Assembly (NCBI GenBank): GCA_910583745.1
Contig: CAJTZC010000002.1
Span: 39,983-103,982 of the forward strand
DNA length: 64,000 nt
Source of the DNA: an uncultured Bacilli bacterium
GTDB taxonomy: Bacteria; Bacillota_I; Bacilli_A; RF39; UBA660
Reading direction: 5' to 3'
Shown: positions 51,129 to 60,156 of the stretch, in pieces
Position numbering within the stretch: position 1 is the stretch's first letter
Layout: every line of letters begins with the position of its first letter
Translations under genes and position numbers: made by a program
Notes under the pieces: model-generated
What the model saw: the letters and a program-made list of their open reading frames with translations, nothing else
Told to the model about the DNA's origin: nothing
The model's database searches: none

Positions 51129-51239
51129 ATGAATCAATGTTGTGGAAATCCATGTGGAAATAACAGCGGAATCACTGGTGCTGCATTTATCTTAGTTTTA
51201 TTCATTTTATTAATAATAATCATCGGTGCTGCATTATAA
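51129..51239 (+). CDS. YjcZ-family sporulation-type miniprotein
   Basis: A 36-residue protein: a Cys/Gly/Asn-rich start (MNQCCGNPCGNNSG) and one membrane helix (AAFILVLFILLIIIIGAAL). Proteins annotated YjcZ in spore formers have this form, a short Gly-rich part followed by FALIVVLFILLIIVG. AAAAGGAGGGG is an excellent ribosome site. It is convergent with rpmB and shares a hairpin with it. In Bacillus such miniproteins associate with spores; the exact function is unknown. Confidence 0.75.
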   Translation: MNQCCGNPCGNNSGITGAAFILVLFILLIIIIGAAL

Positions 51240-51296
51240 TTAGCTATAATGACTAAATAAAGTGTTTTATCTATTCTTCTTTCTTGGCTATGCCAT

Positions 51297-51328
51297 TAAA
51301 AAAAGCCCTTATAATTAAGCGGCTTTTT
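51297..51328. terminator. Bidirectional terminator between the YjcZ-like gene and rpmB
   Basis: AAAAAAAGCC and GGCTTTTTT pair around a loop; the hairpin overlaps the rpmB stop codon and would end transcripts on both strands. Confidence 0.75.
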
Positions 51329-51494
51329 TGTTGTTCTTTTTGAACGTTCTAGCTTCTCTTGCACTAAGGATAACTTTTTCTCCGTTTATTGTAACTTTTT
51401 GTAAGTTTACTCCTTGTTTCTTTTTCGTAGAATTTAAAGCATGAGATCTAGCATTCGCAAAATTAGGTTTTTTTCTAGTTATTTTCGTTGCCAT
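51315..51494 (-). CDS. rpmB: 50S ribosomal protein L28
   Basis: Translation of the minus strand gives a 59-residue basic protein, MATKITRKKPNFANARSHAL and so on, with NLQKVTINGEKVILSAREAR. This follows L28 (KKP-GN-RSHA-N-SK-, NLQKV--NG--V-VSARAL). It lacks the zinc cysteines. GGGAGGGA is 8 bases upstream of the ATG. L28 is often monocistronic in Firmicutes, as here. Confidence 0.93.
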   Translation of the reverse strand: MATKITRKKPNFANARSHALNSTKKKQGVNLQKVTINGEKVILSAREARTFKKNNKKAA

Positions 51495-51549
51495 AATTAT
51501 TCCCTCCCTTAAAAGTTGATTGCCTCTAGATTATAGCATTTATGAGGCG

Positions 51550-52497
51550 TTATGTCAAATTTTTATCGTCTCTTTTCTTCTTCGATAGCATTTTTAGCAG
51601 TGTTCGATGAGTTAAAACAAACCTCTTTAAAAGATTCGTTTCTTTTAAATATGGGCTTTTTCTCCAGTTTTTGTTCAGTCCATCGAGATATTGGAAGAGC
51701 GCTTTGACGAAGCGTTCTCGTAAATCGACATCCTTAATAAAACGACTGTTCTTTAAATAGTATGTTAAAATTTTAACAATTAAGTCGGTCTTATCGATGT
51801 AGTCGTATGGAGAGACAATTTCATCTATCAACTTGCATATCTCAATGATGTCGAAGATTTTTTCATTTCTCGTGAATGTTTCTCCTGTCGGTTCAATGGT
51901 ATAGTGAAATAGGTAGTCGTCGACAAATCCTATCTTTTTGGCATTTACTAAAGCGCCTATTACGACTGGGGCATCTTCATATTTCAGCCCGAGCGGAAAA
52001 CGAATGCCTTTTTCTTTAAAAAGGTAAGCTCTGTATATTTTATTCCAAGGTGCTAAGTTTACTTTCGTTAAAATCTCAGGCGTCTCTTTTATCGTAGTGG
52101 GCTCATGAAAAGGCAAAGTAAATTCTATCGTCCTGTTCGATTCTATGTAATAATTTGTGACGACGACATCACATTCGTCTTTCTCCATCGCATTTACTAA
52201 CGTTTCAACACAGTGAGGCTCGATATAGTCGTCGATGTCTAAGAACATGATGTAATCTCCCGTGGCTCTTTCTAAGCCGTAATTTCTCGTATCTCCTGCG
52301 CCAGAATTTTCTTTTACAATATAGGTGACTCTCTCGTCTTTCACTGACTTAAGAATGGCATCGGAGCCATCTTTTGAACCGTCATTGATGATTAAGATTT
52401 CCATGTTTTTGTATGTCTGTTCGAAAAGAGACTTTAAGCATCGTTGAATCGTCTTCTCTCCATTGTAGACCGGTATTATAATACTCACTTTTTTCAT
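51550..52497 (-). CDS. Glycosyltransferase family 2
   Basis: A 315-residue GT-A protein starting MKKVSIIIPVYNGEKTIQRC, with EILIINDGSKDGS, a SGAGDTRNYGLERATGDYI region and FLDIDDYIEP (the DxD site). It resembles capsular and teichoic acid transferases such as EpsJ. The C-terminal part is helical without a membrane domain. AAGGACG lies 6 bases before ATG 52497. It stands outside the main glycan locus, downstream of an unknown gene on the same strand, and may decorate another surface polymer. Confidence 0.92.
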   Translation of the reverse strand: MKKVSIIIPVYNGEKTIQRCLKSLFEQTYKNMEILIINDGSKDGSDAILKSVKDERVTYIVKENSGAGDTRNYGLERATGDYIMFLDIDDYIEPHCVETLVNAMEKDECDVVVTNYYIESNRTIEFTLPFHEPTTIKETPEILTKVNLAPWNKIYRAYLFKEKGIRFPLGLKYEDAPVVIGALVNAKKIGFVDDYLFHYTIEPTGETFTRNEKIFDIIEICKLIDEIVSPYDYIDKTDLIVKILTYYLKNSRFIKDVDLRERFVKALFQYLDGLNKNWRKSPYLKETNLLKRFVLTHRTLLKMLSKKKRDDKNLT

Positions 52498-52519
52498 CAA
52501 ATCGTCCTTCCGCTCCTTT

Positions 52520-53824
52520 TTATTTACTTTGTGTAGAAGTTGCTTCTATCAATCGCATCGTTTTGCATTTTTTTGTGCGCTTTGCATCAATTAAGTCACT
52601 GTAGGAGCTGAGTGTTTTCAAATCTTCAAATGCCATTTCAGGGATGTTTACACGAGAATATGGGTCTTTTGCGGCTGGCAAGTAGGTCTTTATAAGCAGT
52701 TTTTGGAGTGCTTCCCAAAGTGCAATCGCTTGCTCGTCGAGCTTGTCTTTTTCGTGTCTATTTAAATTTTGCATGGTCATAATTCTATTAAAATCAGTAA
52801 AATTTGACACGTCGAAGCCTTTCGCTCCCATGAATTCTCTTTGAGGAGTTACACTCGGAAAATCTGTGAAGAGATAGTCGGAAAGTTCATAAAATCTTCT
52901 TTTGAAATCGAGTATGTTTTTTTTGATTGTACAACTCTCTAGATAGGTTAGTGGTTCGAGGGTTCTAAAGTCTATCTTTCGATAGTGTTTCAGTTTCTTT
53001 CCACAGAAATCCTTATCTGCTAATCTCTTTATTATGTCATGCTGAGCGTAGACATGCCAATTTTGTATCATTCTATAAACTGGTGCAATCAATTTGTTTC
53101 GAATGCTCGTATCGACTGCACATCTCTCTTCGGCGGCTTCCACTTGTGCGGTTAAATCTACTAGTTTCAAAATGCCTTCTAGGAGTTTGCTTCCTGCTCT
53201 GATATTTTCATCTGTGTTGTTATTTATTATGTTGGCTGCTCTCGTAGAGAAACTATATATTCCATATTTTAAAACAGTTGCGATGGCTTCAGAACCTAAA
53301 ATCGTCTCTATCTCTTGAAGCAAATTGTGCTCTAATGTGTAGATACCTCCACTCGAACAGACGAGTTTCCCCGCGTATTCTCTCTCGACAAATTCAGGAT
53401 GAAAATAGTTCCTTGCAATATAATGGGAAAGCAGTTGCTGTATTTCAATGTTTTCTCTTGAAACCTGATATGTATGGCCGGCGGCAATAAATATTCCATA
53501 AGCACATAAAAGTTCTTTAAGAACAGGATATTCTTCGAGCATCTCTTCGACATCTTCCATACAATTTAATTTTCTCTTGAAAAAGATTTCAGGGAGATAT
53601 AAAGTTCCGCTTGCAGTAAATCTCATGCTTCGTAAAGACATGTCGCCGTCCATTCTTATTGTTTTTACCTTTTCTAGATTTTCTGAAGCAATATATGCCT
53701 TAATATAATTGCCAGTGTAGTCTAATGCATCTAGCGTGTACATTTTTATAAAATCGAAAAACAATTCTTTGGCTTCTAAACTATGGATCCAGTGTGTCTC
53801 GCCTGTCGGTATTTTTTGTATCAT
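52520..53824 (-). CDS. Conserved-looking protein of unknown function
   Basis: A 434-residue soluble protein without signal peptide or membrane helices. It is largely helical and begins IPTGETHWIHSLEAKELFF. There is a Cys/His-containing stretch (DKDFCGKKLKHYRKI) but no HExxH, P-loop or nuclease motif. AGAGAGGAAAAA precedes the ATG. It lies 22 bases upstream of the glycosyltransferase gene on the same strand, so they may be cotranscribed. I do not recognise the family. Confidence 0.65.
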   Translation of the reverse strand: MIQKIPTGETHWIHSLEAKELFFDFIKMYTLDALDYTGNYIKAYIASENLEKVKTIRMDGDMSLRSMRFTASGTLYLPEIFFKRKLNCMEDVEEMLEEYPVLKELLCAYGIFIAAGHTYQVSRENIEIQQLLSHYIARNYFHPEFVEREYAGKLVCSSGGIYTLEHNLLQEIETILGSEAIATVLKYGIYSFSTRAANIINNNTDENIRAGSKLLEGILKLVDLTAQVEAAEERCAVDTSIRNKLIAPVYRMIQNWHVYAQHDIIKRLADKDFCGKKLKHYRKIDFRTLEPLTYLESCTIKKNILDFKRRFYELSDYLFTDFPSVTPQREFMGAKGFDVSNFTDFNRIMTMQNLNRHEKDKLDEQAIALWEALQKLLIKTYLPAAKDPYSRVNIPEMAFEDLKTLSSYSDLIDAKRTKKCKTMRLIEATSTQSK

Positions 53825-53881
53825 AATTTTTTTCCTCTCTTTTTAGTTATTATAATTTGATTTTAAATAAATTACAAGTAA

Positions 53882-53910
53882 TTGACAAAAAAGTCTTAAT
53901 CGCCGATAAT
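53882..53910 (+). promoter_or_regulatory. Promoter of dnaE
   Basis: TTGACA and GATAAT with a 17-base spacer. Confidence 0.75.
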
Positions 53911-53946
53911 TGAGTTAAGTGATATTATTTAGAATGGAGGTGCGAG

Positions 53947-56820
53947 ATGGAGTATATTCCTATCGGCTTTAAGACAGATTATTCTCTCATGAAGAGTATA
54001 TTAAAGATAAACCAAATCGTCGAGTTCGCTAAAGAGAGGCAGAGTGAATATGTCGGAATTTTAGACGACAATCCTTATGGCATCATGGACTTTTATGAAA
54101 AGTGCTCTAACGCAGGACTGAATCCTGTCATCGGCATCGTGTTCAAAATCGGGGATAATAAAATGTACTTCTATATAAGGGATTATGAGGGATATTTGAA
54201 CGTTATAAAGCTGAACGAAATCGTCCAAGAAAGAAGCATAACTTTTAACGATTTGGTCAAGTACCATGCCGGTTTAATCTGCGTTTTGCCGTATGAAAAT
54301 TACAGTTTACTGAGTCGCTTGAAGACGACTTTTCAGGTGTATTTGGCCTATAAAAACGAGGAAGAACTCGAAAGAGCTATACAGATTACAAAAGACGTCC
54401 TATTTCTCAATGAAATCATGTGTTTTAGCAAAACGGATGAACCGTACTTGAAGACTCTATATAAAATAAATGGTCAGGATTATATCTCTTCAAACAACTA
54501 TGTTCTCGAGGCGAGTGACTTCGACTGCGCGACCGTCTATGCATTTCAAAAGAGCATCGCTTTAGAGTTCAATTTGAATAACAGGTACATTCCTAAATTT
54601 TGTAAGACAGAGGAAGAGTCCATCAAATTGTTGGAAACTCTCGCTAAAAAAGGACTCTCTAAGAGACTAGGTGACCAGGTGACGCCTCCTTATGAGGAAA
54701 GATTGCAATTTGAATTGCATGTCATCAAATCGATGGGATTCGTCGATTACTTCTTAATCGTCTATGATTATGTAAAATACGCGAAGCAAAACAATATCTA
54801 TGTCGGCCCAGGAAGAGGAAGTGCAGCAGGTGCGCTCGTGTCTTATGCTCTTGGTATCATAGAAATCGATCCTTTGGAATACGATTTGCTCTTCGAGAGA
54901 TTTTTGAATCCAGACAGAATCACGATGCCCGACATCGACATCGATTTTGAAGACGTCAGAAGAAATGATGTCATCGAGTATGTGAGAAACAAATATGGCG
55001 AGAAGTGTGTCTCTTTAATCGTCGCCTATGGAACATTTGGGTGTCGACAGGCGGTTCGCGATGTCGGGAAGGTCATGGGTGTCGATGCCAAAATTATCGA
55101 TGCTTTTAGTAAAAAACTGAATTCGAAGTCGAATTTAAAAGAAAATTTAAATAGAGAACTTATGGAATATATCAAAGCTAACGGATTGGAAACTGTCTAT
55201 AAAATAAGTTTAAAGCTCGAAGGACTCAAAAAAAACACGACGATTCATGCGGCGGGTGTCGTCATTTCGAGTTTGCCTCTTTTCGAACTCATCCCTACAT
55301 TTAAGACGAACGATGGCCTTTTGACGGGATTTGCTATGGAATATTTGGAGAAGATGGGATTATTAAAAATGGATTTCTTAGCTGTAAGAAATTTAAATAT
55401 CATACATAATACGGTCGATATCATCACTAAAAAGAACCCCGATTTTAAATTGAAGGATATTCCTTTCGACGACAAGAACACGTATGATACCATTTTGAAA
55501 AAGGTAAATACGGATGGCGTGTTCCAGTTCGAAACTCCTGGCATGAAGAATTTTTTGCGCAAGCTTCAACCCGACAATTTTGACGATTTAATCGCCGCGA
55601 TTGCGCTTTTTAGACCGGGACCTATGGAAAATATAGACGAGTACATCGCGCGCCGGAATGGACTACGGAAGGTCGACTATCTCCATCCCGATTTGGAACC
55701 GATTTTAAAATATACATACGGAATCATCATCTATCAGGAGCAAATCATGCAGATTTTATCTTTGATGGGTGGATATACTTTTGCGGAGGCCGACCTTGTG
55801 AGACGTGCTATGAGTAAGAAGAAAAAATCTGTCATGGAAGACGAGAGAGTTAGATTTGTAACGAATTCTGTAAAAAAAGGGTATAGCGCTGAATTGGCCG
55901 AGAAAGTTTACGAATTAATCTTAAAGTTTGCGAATTATGGTTTCAATAAATCGCACTCGGTTGCCTATGCAGTCATGGCTTATCAAATGGCTTATTTGAA
56001 GGCGAATTATGCCGAAGCATTTCAGGTCAATACACTAAACATGAATATCAAGAGCGAAGCCAAAATCAAAGATGTCATCGAGGATGCACGAAACAAGGGA
56101 TTTAAAGTCGTTCGTCCCAGTATCAATGGCAGTAAAGAAGAGTATGTCATTCAAGATGGCTCTATCATATTGCCTCTTACCGCGATTAAAAATATCTCTT
56201 CTTCGGTAAGTACAACGGTGGTGGAAAATGCACCTTATGAAGATTTTTTCGATTTCTTTAAGAAGACGTATAAAAAGGGCATCAATCGTCAGGTCGTCGA
56301 GACTTTAATCGAAGCGGGAGCGATGGACGAATTTGGCAAAAGTAAGAATACTCTTTTGAGCAATATCGATGCAGCCATTACCTATGTCGAACTCGTCGAA
56401 AGCTTGGACGAATCTCTCATTATGAAGCCCATGCTCGAGGATTCGGAGGAGCCGGATAAAGAATATTCAGAATTGTCTATTTTTGGTTTTTATGTCTCTG
56501 GGCATCCTGCGAGTAAATATACATCGACAGACATTACAAAATTGGAAAATTTGCAGGAGTCGATGAACCGGAAGAAAGTCAAAGTCGTCGTCCTCGTCGA
56601 TAAAATGAGAACGATTAATACAAAACAGGGAGAGAAGATGGCTTTCTTGGAAGTTGGGGATGATACGAAGACGATGAAATCAGTCATCATCTTTCCAAAA
56701 AAAAATTTCCTGATAGAGGAAATCGTATTAGGAGAACTGTATAAATTCGAGTGTTTGGTCAGTTTAAAAGATAAAGACCTCCAGTTAATCATAGAGAACA
56801 TTCTTTCTCTAGAGAGTTGA
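53947..56820 (+). CDS. dnaE: DNA polymerase III alpha subunit, DnaE type, with degenerate PHP domain
   Basis: DnaE is the C-family replicative or lagging-strand polymerase. The core is complete: PGRGSAAGALVSYALGI, MPDIDIDFEDVRR (catalytic Asp pair), FQFETPGM, YQEQIMQILSLMGGY and NKSHSVAYAVMAYQMAYL. A C-terminal OB fold (KKVKVVVLVDKMRTI) is present. The N-terminal PHP region lacks its metal ligands: the usual LHVHSDYSLL reads IGFKTDYSLM (residues 6-15), and LTDHGNMYG reads ILDDNPYG. At 957 residues it is shorter than E. coli DnaE (about 1160). In Gram-positives with PolC, such a DnaE extends primers. The ATG follows GGAGGTGCGAG. Confidence 0.95.
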   Translation: MEYIPIGFKTDYSLMKSILKINQIVEFAKERQSEYVGILDDNPYGIMDFYEKCSNAGLNPVIGIVFKIGDNKMYFYIRDYEGYLNVIKLNEIVQERSITFNDLVKYHAGLICVLPYENYSLLSRLKTTFQVYLAYKNEEELERAIQITKDVLFLNEIMCFSKTDEPYLKTLYKINGQDYISSNNYVLEASDFDCATVYAFQKSIALEFNLNNRYIPKFCKTEEESIKLLETLAKKGLSKRLGDQVTPPYEERLQFELHVIKSMGFVDYFLIVYDYVKYAKQNNIYVGPGRGSAAGALVSYALGIIEIDPLEYDLLFERFLNPDRITMPDIDIDFEDVRRNDVIEYVRNKYGEKCVSLIVAYGTFGCRQAVRDVGKVMGVDAKIIDAFSKKLNSKSNLKENLNRELMEYIKANGLETVYKISLKLEGLKKNTTIHAAGVVISSLPLFELIPTFKTNDGLLTGFAMEYLEKMGLLKMDFLAVRNLNIIHNTVDIITKKNPDFKLKDIPFDDKNTYDTILKKVNTDGVFQFETPGMKNFLRKLQPDNFDDLIAAIALFRPGPMENIDEYIARRNGLRKVDYLHPDLEPILKYTYGIIIYQEQIMQILSLMGGYTFAEADLVRRAMSKKKKSVMEDERVRFVTNSVKKGYSAELAEKVYELILKFANYGFNKSHSVAYAVMAYQMAYLKANYAEAFQVNTLNMNIKSEAKIKDVIEDARNKGFKVVRPSINGSKEEYVIQDGSIILPLTAIKNISSSVSTTVVENAPYEDFFDFFKKTYKKGINRQVVETLIEAGAMDEFGKSKNTLLSNIDAAITYVELVESLDESLIMKPMLEDSEEPDKEYSELSIFGFYVSGHPASKYTSTDITKLENLQESMNRKKVKVVVLVDKMRTINTKQGEKMAFLEVGDDTKTMKSVIIFPKKNFLIEEIVLGELYKFECLVSLKDKDLQLIIENILSLES

Positions 56821-56869
56821 TAAAAAATGCATTTTGAGGTATACTAGTAATGAGAATAGAGGTCTGTTT

Positions 56870-58144
56870 ATGAGAAAATTTTGCATTGCTACTTTCAACA
56901 TTTTATTCCTCTCTCTTGTCGGTATTATGGGAGTCGATGCGCGAGAGTATACGCGAGAGGATATTCAGGAAAGCTTAGCTTCTACAATAAGTATATGGCA
57001 AGGAACCGCACCAGAGGGGACACAGTTTAATTTTACCGCCGTCGGGAACGACTTGGCGTTGAAAAGTACTTTTAATGGGCAGGAATATATATCCCATTTT
57101 GTCATTAGCGACGGAGTTATCACTTTCACGAGCGATAGGTCGAGTGTTACCAACGATGATGAATTTTTGAAGAGTACCTTCGACAATTTTAATATCACAT
57201 TTTTATTAGTCGGATTATTGAGAATGTACGACGACGAAACAAAGGAAAGTGTAAAAGATGTCGTCGTCAACGATTCGCTTTCTATGGAGAATTTTACATT
57301 AGACAGAGACGGTTTGACGGCGACTTTGATTAACTCAGATATCAAGGAGATTACTTTGGAGAATGGGGCAGTCTTAAAGACGGAAGGTTTTATCAGGAGC
57401 ATCCAAATCGATTTTAACCATCCGAATTTTATAAAGTTTGTCCTCGACAACGATGGCAGTCTCATCTTCGGGTCACAAAAGAAGGTTCCGACTCTCAATT
57501 TAAAAGACGTCACTTCGAACTCCATCACTTTGGAAATCGGCAATACAGAGGTTGGAAAAAACTGCTCTATCTACAAAAAGGAAGAAAACGGCGAATTTAC
57601 TCTTCTATATACTGGGGTTTGTAGCAATCAATATACCGATACAGAAGTCAAACCCGATACTACGTATACTTATAAAGTTTTGACGGAAGACGCAGTAGAG
57701 AGTGTACCTAAGAGTGCAATAACTCCACCTTTAGAAGAAGTTCCAACACCTCCTGCTGAGACAAAAGTACCGTCTCTCAATTTAACAGACATAAAGATGG
57801 ATTCTATCACAGTCCATTTTAGCAATGTCGATCAATCCAAGACGTGTCATCTATATAGAGGAAGAGAGCACGACCCTTTTGCTTTAATCAAAACGCTTCC
57901 GTGTAGTGAGGTCTATGTCGATAGGGAGGTCTATGCGAATACGTTGTATCACTATAAAGTAGAGGTCGACGGTCTCATGAGTGAGCCAAAGAGTGCAAAG
58001 ACTTTGCCTAAAATCATAGAACCCATTCCTGAAAATCCTAAGACAGGAATTTTGACTTATACATTGGCGATTATCACGTTGATTATCGCATGTATAGGGG
58101 GGTTACAAATTTTAGGGAAAAACAGATTGTTTAAAAAATTGTAA
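56870..58144 (+). CDS. Surface protein with fibronectin III-like domains and NPKTG-membrane end
   Basis: The 424-residue protein has a signal peptide (to about residue 24, VDA), a N-terminal domain of unknown type (about 25-205), two Fn3-like domains starting at PTLNLKDVTSNSITLEI and PSLNLTDIKMDSITVHF (each with a YKV strand and one Cys pair), and a C-terminal ENPKTGIL followed by a hydrophobic helix and KNRLFKKL. That ending has the order of a sortase signal. NPKTG variants occur on surface proteins of several Firmicutes lineages. No sortase gene lies in the window. GAGGT is 8 bases before the ATG used. Confidence 0.78.
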   Translation: MRKFCIATFNILFLSLVGIMGVDAREYTREDIQESLASTISIWQGTAPEGTQFNFTAVGNDLALKSTFNGQEYISHFVISDGVITFTSDRSSVTNDDEFLKSTFDNFNITFLLVGLLRMYDDETKESVKDVVVNDSLSMENFTLDRDGLTATLINSDIKEITLENGAVLKTEGFIRSIQIDFNHPNFIKFVLDNDGSLIFGSQKKVPTLNLKDVTSNSITLEIGNTEVGKNCSIYKKEENGEFTLLYTGVCSNQYTDTEVKPDTTYTYKVLTEDAVESVPKSAITPPLEEVPTPPAETKVPSLNLTDIKMDSITVHFSNVDQSKTCHLYRGREHDPFALIKTLPCSEVYVDREVYANTLYHYKVEVDGLMSEPKSAKTLPKIIEPIPENPKTGILTYTLAIITLIIACIGGLQILGKNRLFKKL

Positions 58145-58169
58145 GCGATGTGTAAGCGTCGTTTTTTTT
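58145..58169 (+). terminator. Terminator after the NPKTG protein gene
   Basis: GCGATG and CGTCGT pair (two G-T pairs) around a 6-base loop, with a T run. Confidence 0.65.
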
Positions 58170-58302
58170 ATATGGAGAATGGCCCTTTCTTTTATTTTTT
58201 TAAGTGTTATAATAGTGACAAGAGGATGAACAAAGTAGGTGGGATATGGTTTGATTATAGAGGTCGATTGAATTAAAAAATGAAAGTGAAGGAGTAGGAA
58301 AA

Positions 58303-59445
58303 ATGAGAAACCAAGTATTGGATAAAAATTTGAGATTGATGGTCTTTAAGAGTGCTGAGGACCTGGGAAGAAAAGTCGATGAGCACTTATTGAATATGTA
58401 CGGGTTGGATAAGGAATTGAATACTTTTATCATCCCTATAAAGGAAAATTTCTTTGAAGATGGACATTTTAAAGTCGAGATAAATGAGACAGTTAGAGGC
58501 AAAGATATGTTTATGCTTACTGACATGGGAAATTACAGTATTGAATACAAGATGCACGGATTGATAAATCATACGAGTCCAAACGATTTGATGGTCGAGT
58601 TGAAGGATGGAATCGGTGCCTGTAATTTTCATGCGAAAAGTATAAATATTGTGATGCCTCTTTTATATGCTGGAAGACAACACAGAAAGAATACGAGAGA
58701 GAATTTGATGTGTGGCATGTCTCTCCACGAGTTGGATACGATGGGAAATATCAAAAGTTTTATTACTTTCGATGCACACGACCAAGGGGTAGAACACTCC
58801 ATTCACAATATGGAATTTGAAAACATCTTTGCTACGAACTATATTTTAGAAAGCCTCATCAACGACTTAACGGTCGAGAAGCTCAAAAATTTGGTGTTCG
58901 TCGCGCCCGATAATGGAGCAACTGGACGAAGAAACGTCTACCTCAATTCGTTCAACTCTAAGTTCATCCATCGCGAGGCAGGAAGTTTTATTAAGCAGAG
59001 AGACTATAACAATCTCGTCGATGGAAAATATCCTGTCGTCGCACACGAGTATTGTGGAAATAGCAAACTAGATGGTTTTACCGCTATTGTCAGTGACGAT
59101 ATGGTTTCTAGTGGTGGTTCTATGTTCGACGTCATCGAAGAGCTCCATAAAAGAAATGTGAAACACATCTTCTTGGTTACCACTTATGCACTTTTTACGA
59201 AAGGAATCGACAAATTTCAAGAGTATTATGATAAAAAGATGTTCGATGGACTTTATACGACCAATCTATCTTATATTCCTGAAGAATACCAGGAAGCAGA
59301 GTGGTTGCACGTGTGCGATTGTTCCAAATTGATTGCGGAGGTCATATACAATCTACACAACGACTTATCGCTCGCGAAGATAATAGGAGACAAATCTTAT
59401 CCCGTCAAACTCGTCGAAGAAAAATTTATGAACGAATCGGAATAA
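58303..59445 (+). CDS. Ribose-phosphate pyrophosphokinase-like protein
   Basis: PRPP synthetase joins ribose 5-phosphate and ATP. The 380-residue protein keeps the fold: IVMPLLYAGRQHRK matches the ATP-binding PY--YARQDRK element, ITFDAHDQGVEHSIHNMEF matches the DLHA-QIQGFF region, and FTAIVSDDMVSSGGSM is the PRPP loop. It is longer than classical Prs (about 315) and divergent in each motif (GRQHRK, DDMVSSGG), so it is either the type found in some Firmicutes and Mollicutes or a second paralogue with altered activity. GAAGGAG lies upstream. A terminator follows. Confidence 0.87.
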   Translation: MRNQVLDKNLRLMVFKSAEDLGRKVDEHLLNMYGLDKELNTFIIPIKENFFEDGHFKVEINETVRGKDMFMLTDMGNYSIEYKMHGLINHTSPNDLMVELKDGIGACNFHAKSINIVMPLLYAGRQHRKNTRENLMCGMSLHELDTMGNIKSFITFDAHDQGVEHSIHNMEFENIFATNYILESLINDLTVEKLKNLVFVAPDNGATGRRNVYLNSFNSKFIHREAGSFIKQRDYNNLVDGKYPVVAHEYCGNSKLDGFTAIVSDDMVSSGGSMFDVIEELHKRNVKHIFLVTTYALFTKGIDKFQEYYDKKMFDGLYTTNLSYIPEEYQEAEWLHVCDCSKLIAEVIYNLHNDLSLAKIIGDKSYPVKLVEEKFMNESE

Positions 59446-59449
59446 TTGC

Positions 59450-59486
59450 AATTAAAATGCCCAACGGAGTGTTGGGTGTTTTAATT
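59450..59486. terminator. Bidirectional terminator between convergent genes
   Basis: A long stem, AATTAAAA-GCCCAAC with GTTGGG-TTTTAATT, and a GGAGT loop lie between the PRPP-synthetase-like gene and the leftward unknown gene. Confidence 0.85.
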
Positions 59487-59993
59487 CTGTGGAGTGAACT
59501 TAATTATTTTGTTTTCTACGTCTGCCGTTTGCTCTTTATATTTTTCAGAGGTTTTGAAAGAACATGCTCCGTATAAGTCGTATCTTTCAGAAGCAAAGGA
59601 TATCGGTTCGATGTATCCTTTTTTCAATGCAAGGTTATACATTCTAAGACTGTTTTTATTTAATAAAGCTTTAAATTCATCATCTCTGTATGCTCGCAAG
59701 AGTTCTTTTAAAACTGCCGTGATTTCCACAGCGTGAGTCAATGTGTTTTTGTCATCTAACGACTGGAGACACTCTATCATGACTGTGCCGTTTTCGACTC
59801 TATAAAACATGTACCAACCTGTCCCGAGAACACAAAAATCATTGTCTTCGTACTTTTCAGCTATACTCTCTTTTTCTGCGAAGGAGATGCCATTGTGATG
59901 GAGGCGTCTATTTTTGTCTATCTTTCTGATTACATTTTTGACTTCATGTATCTCTTTGCCTTGTAATATTTTGATTCTGTCAGCTGTTTCCAT
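59481..59993 (-). CDS. Protein of unknown function
   Basis: A 170-residue soluble protein, probably alpha/beta, with FCVLGTGWYMFYRVENGTVM and HAVEITAVLKELLRAYRDDE. The layout hints at a GNAT-like fold (KLL-K-S--MYNLALKKGYI near the C-terminus), but the acetyl-CoA loop is not evident. The start is set at ATG 59993, preceded by GAAGGAG at 6 bases; an upstream ATG at 60011 includes that site. Family not recognised. Confidence 0.6.
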   Translation of the reverse strand: METADRIKILQGKEIHEVKNVIRKIDKNRRLHHNGISFAEKESIAEKYEDNDFCVLGTGWYMFYRVENGTVMIECLQSLDDKNTLTHAVEITAVLKELLRAYRDDEFKALLNKNSLRMYNLALKKGYIEPISFASERYDLYGACSFKTSEKYKEQTADVENKIIKFTPQN

Positions 59994-60156
59994 CGCTATC
60001 TCCTTCTTCATAGACTTGTATTTTATATTATCCTAGCAGCATTGTCAATGGTTTATATCGCTTTCTTGTAAGAGGTTGAAAATTGTGGAAAGATAGGCAG
60101 TTTTTTGTTATAATCGAAATATAATTTATGCGTATTTGCAGAAAGGTGTGAGTGCA

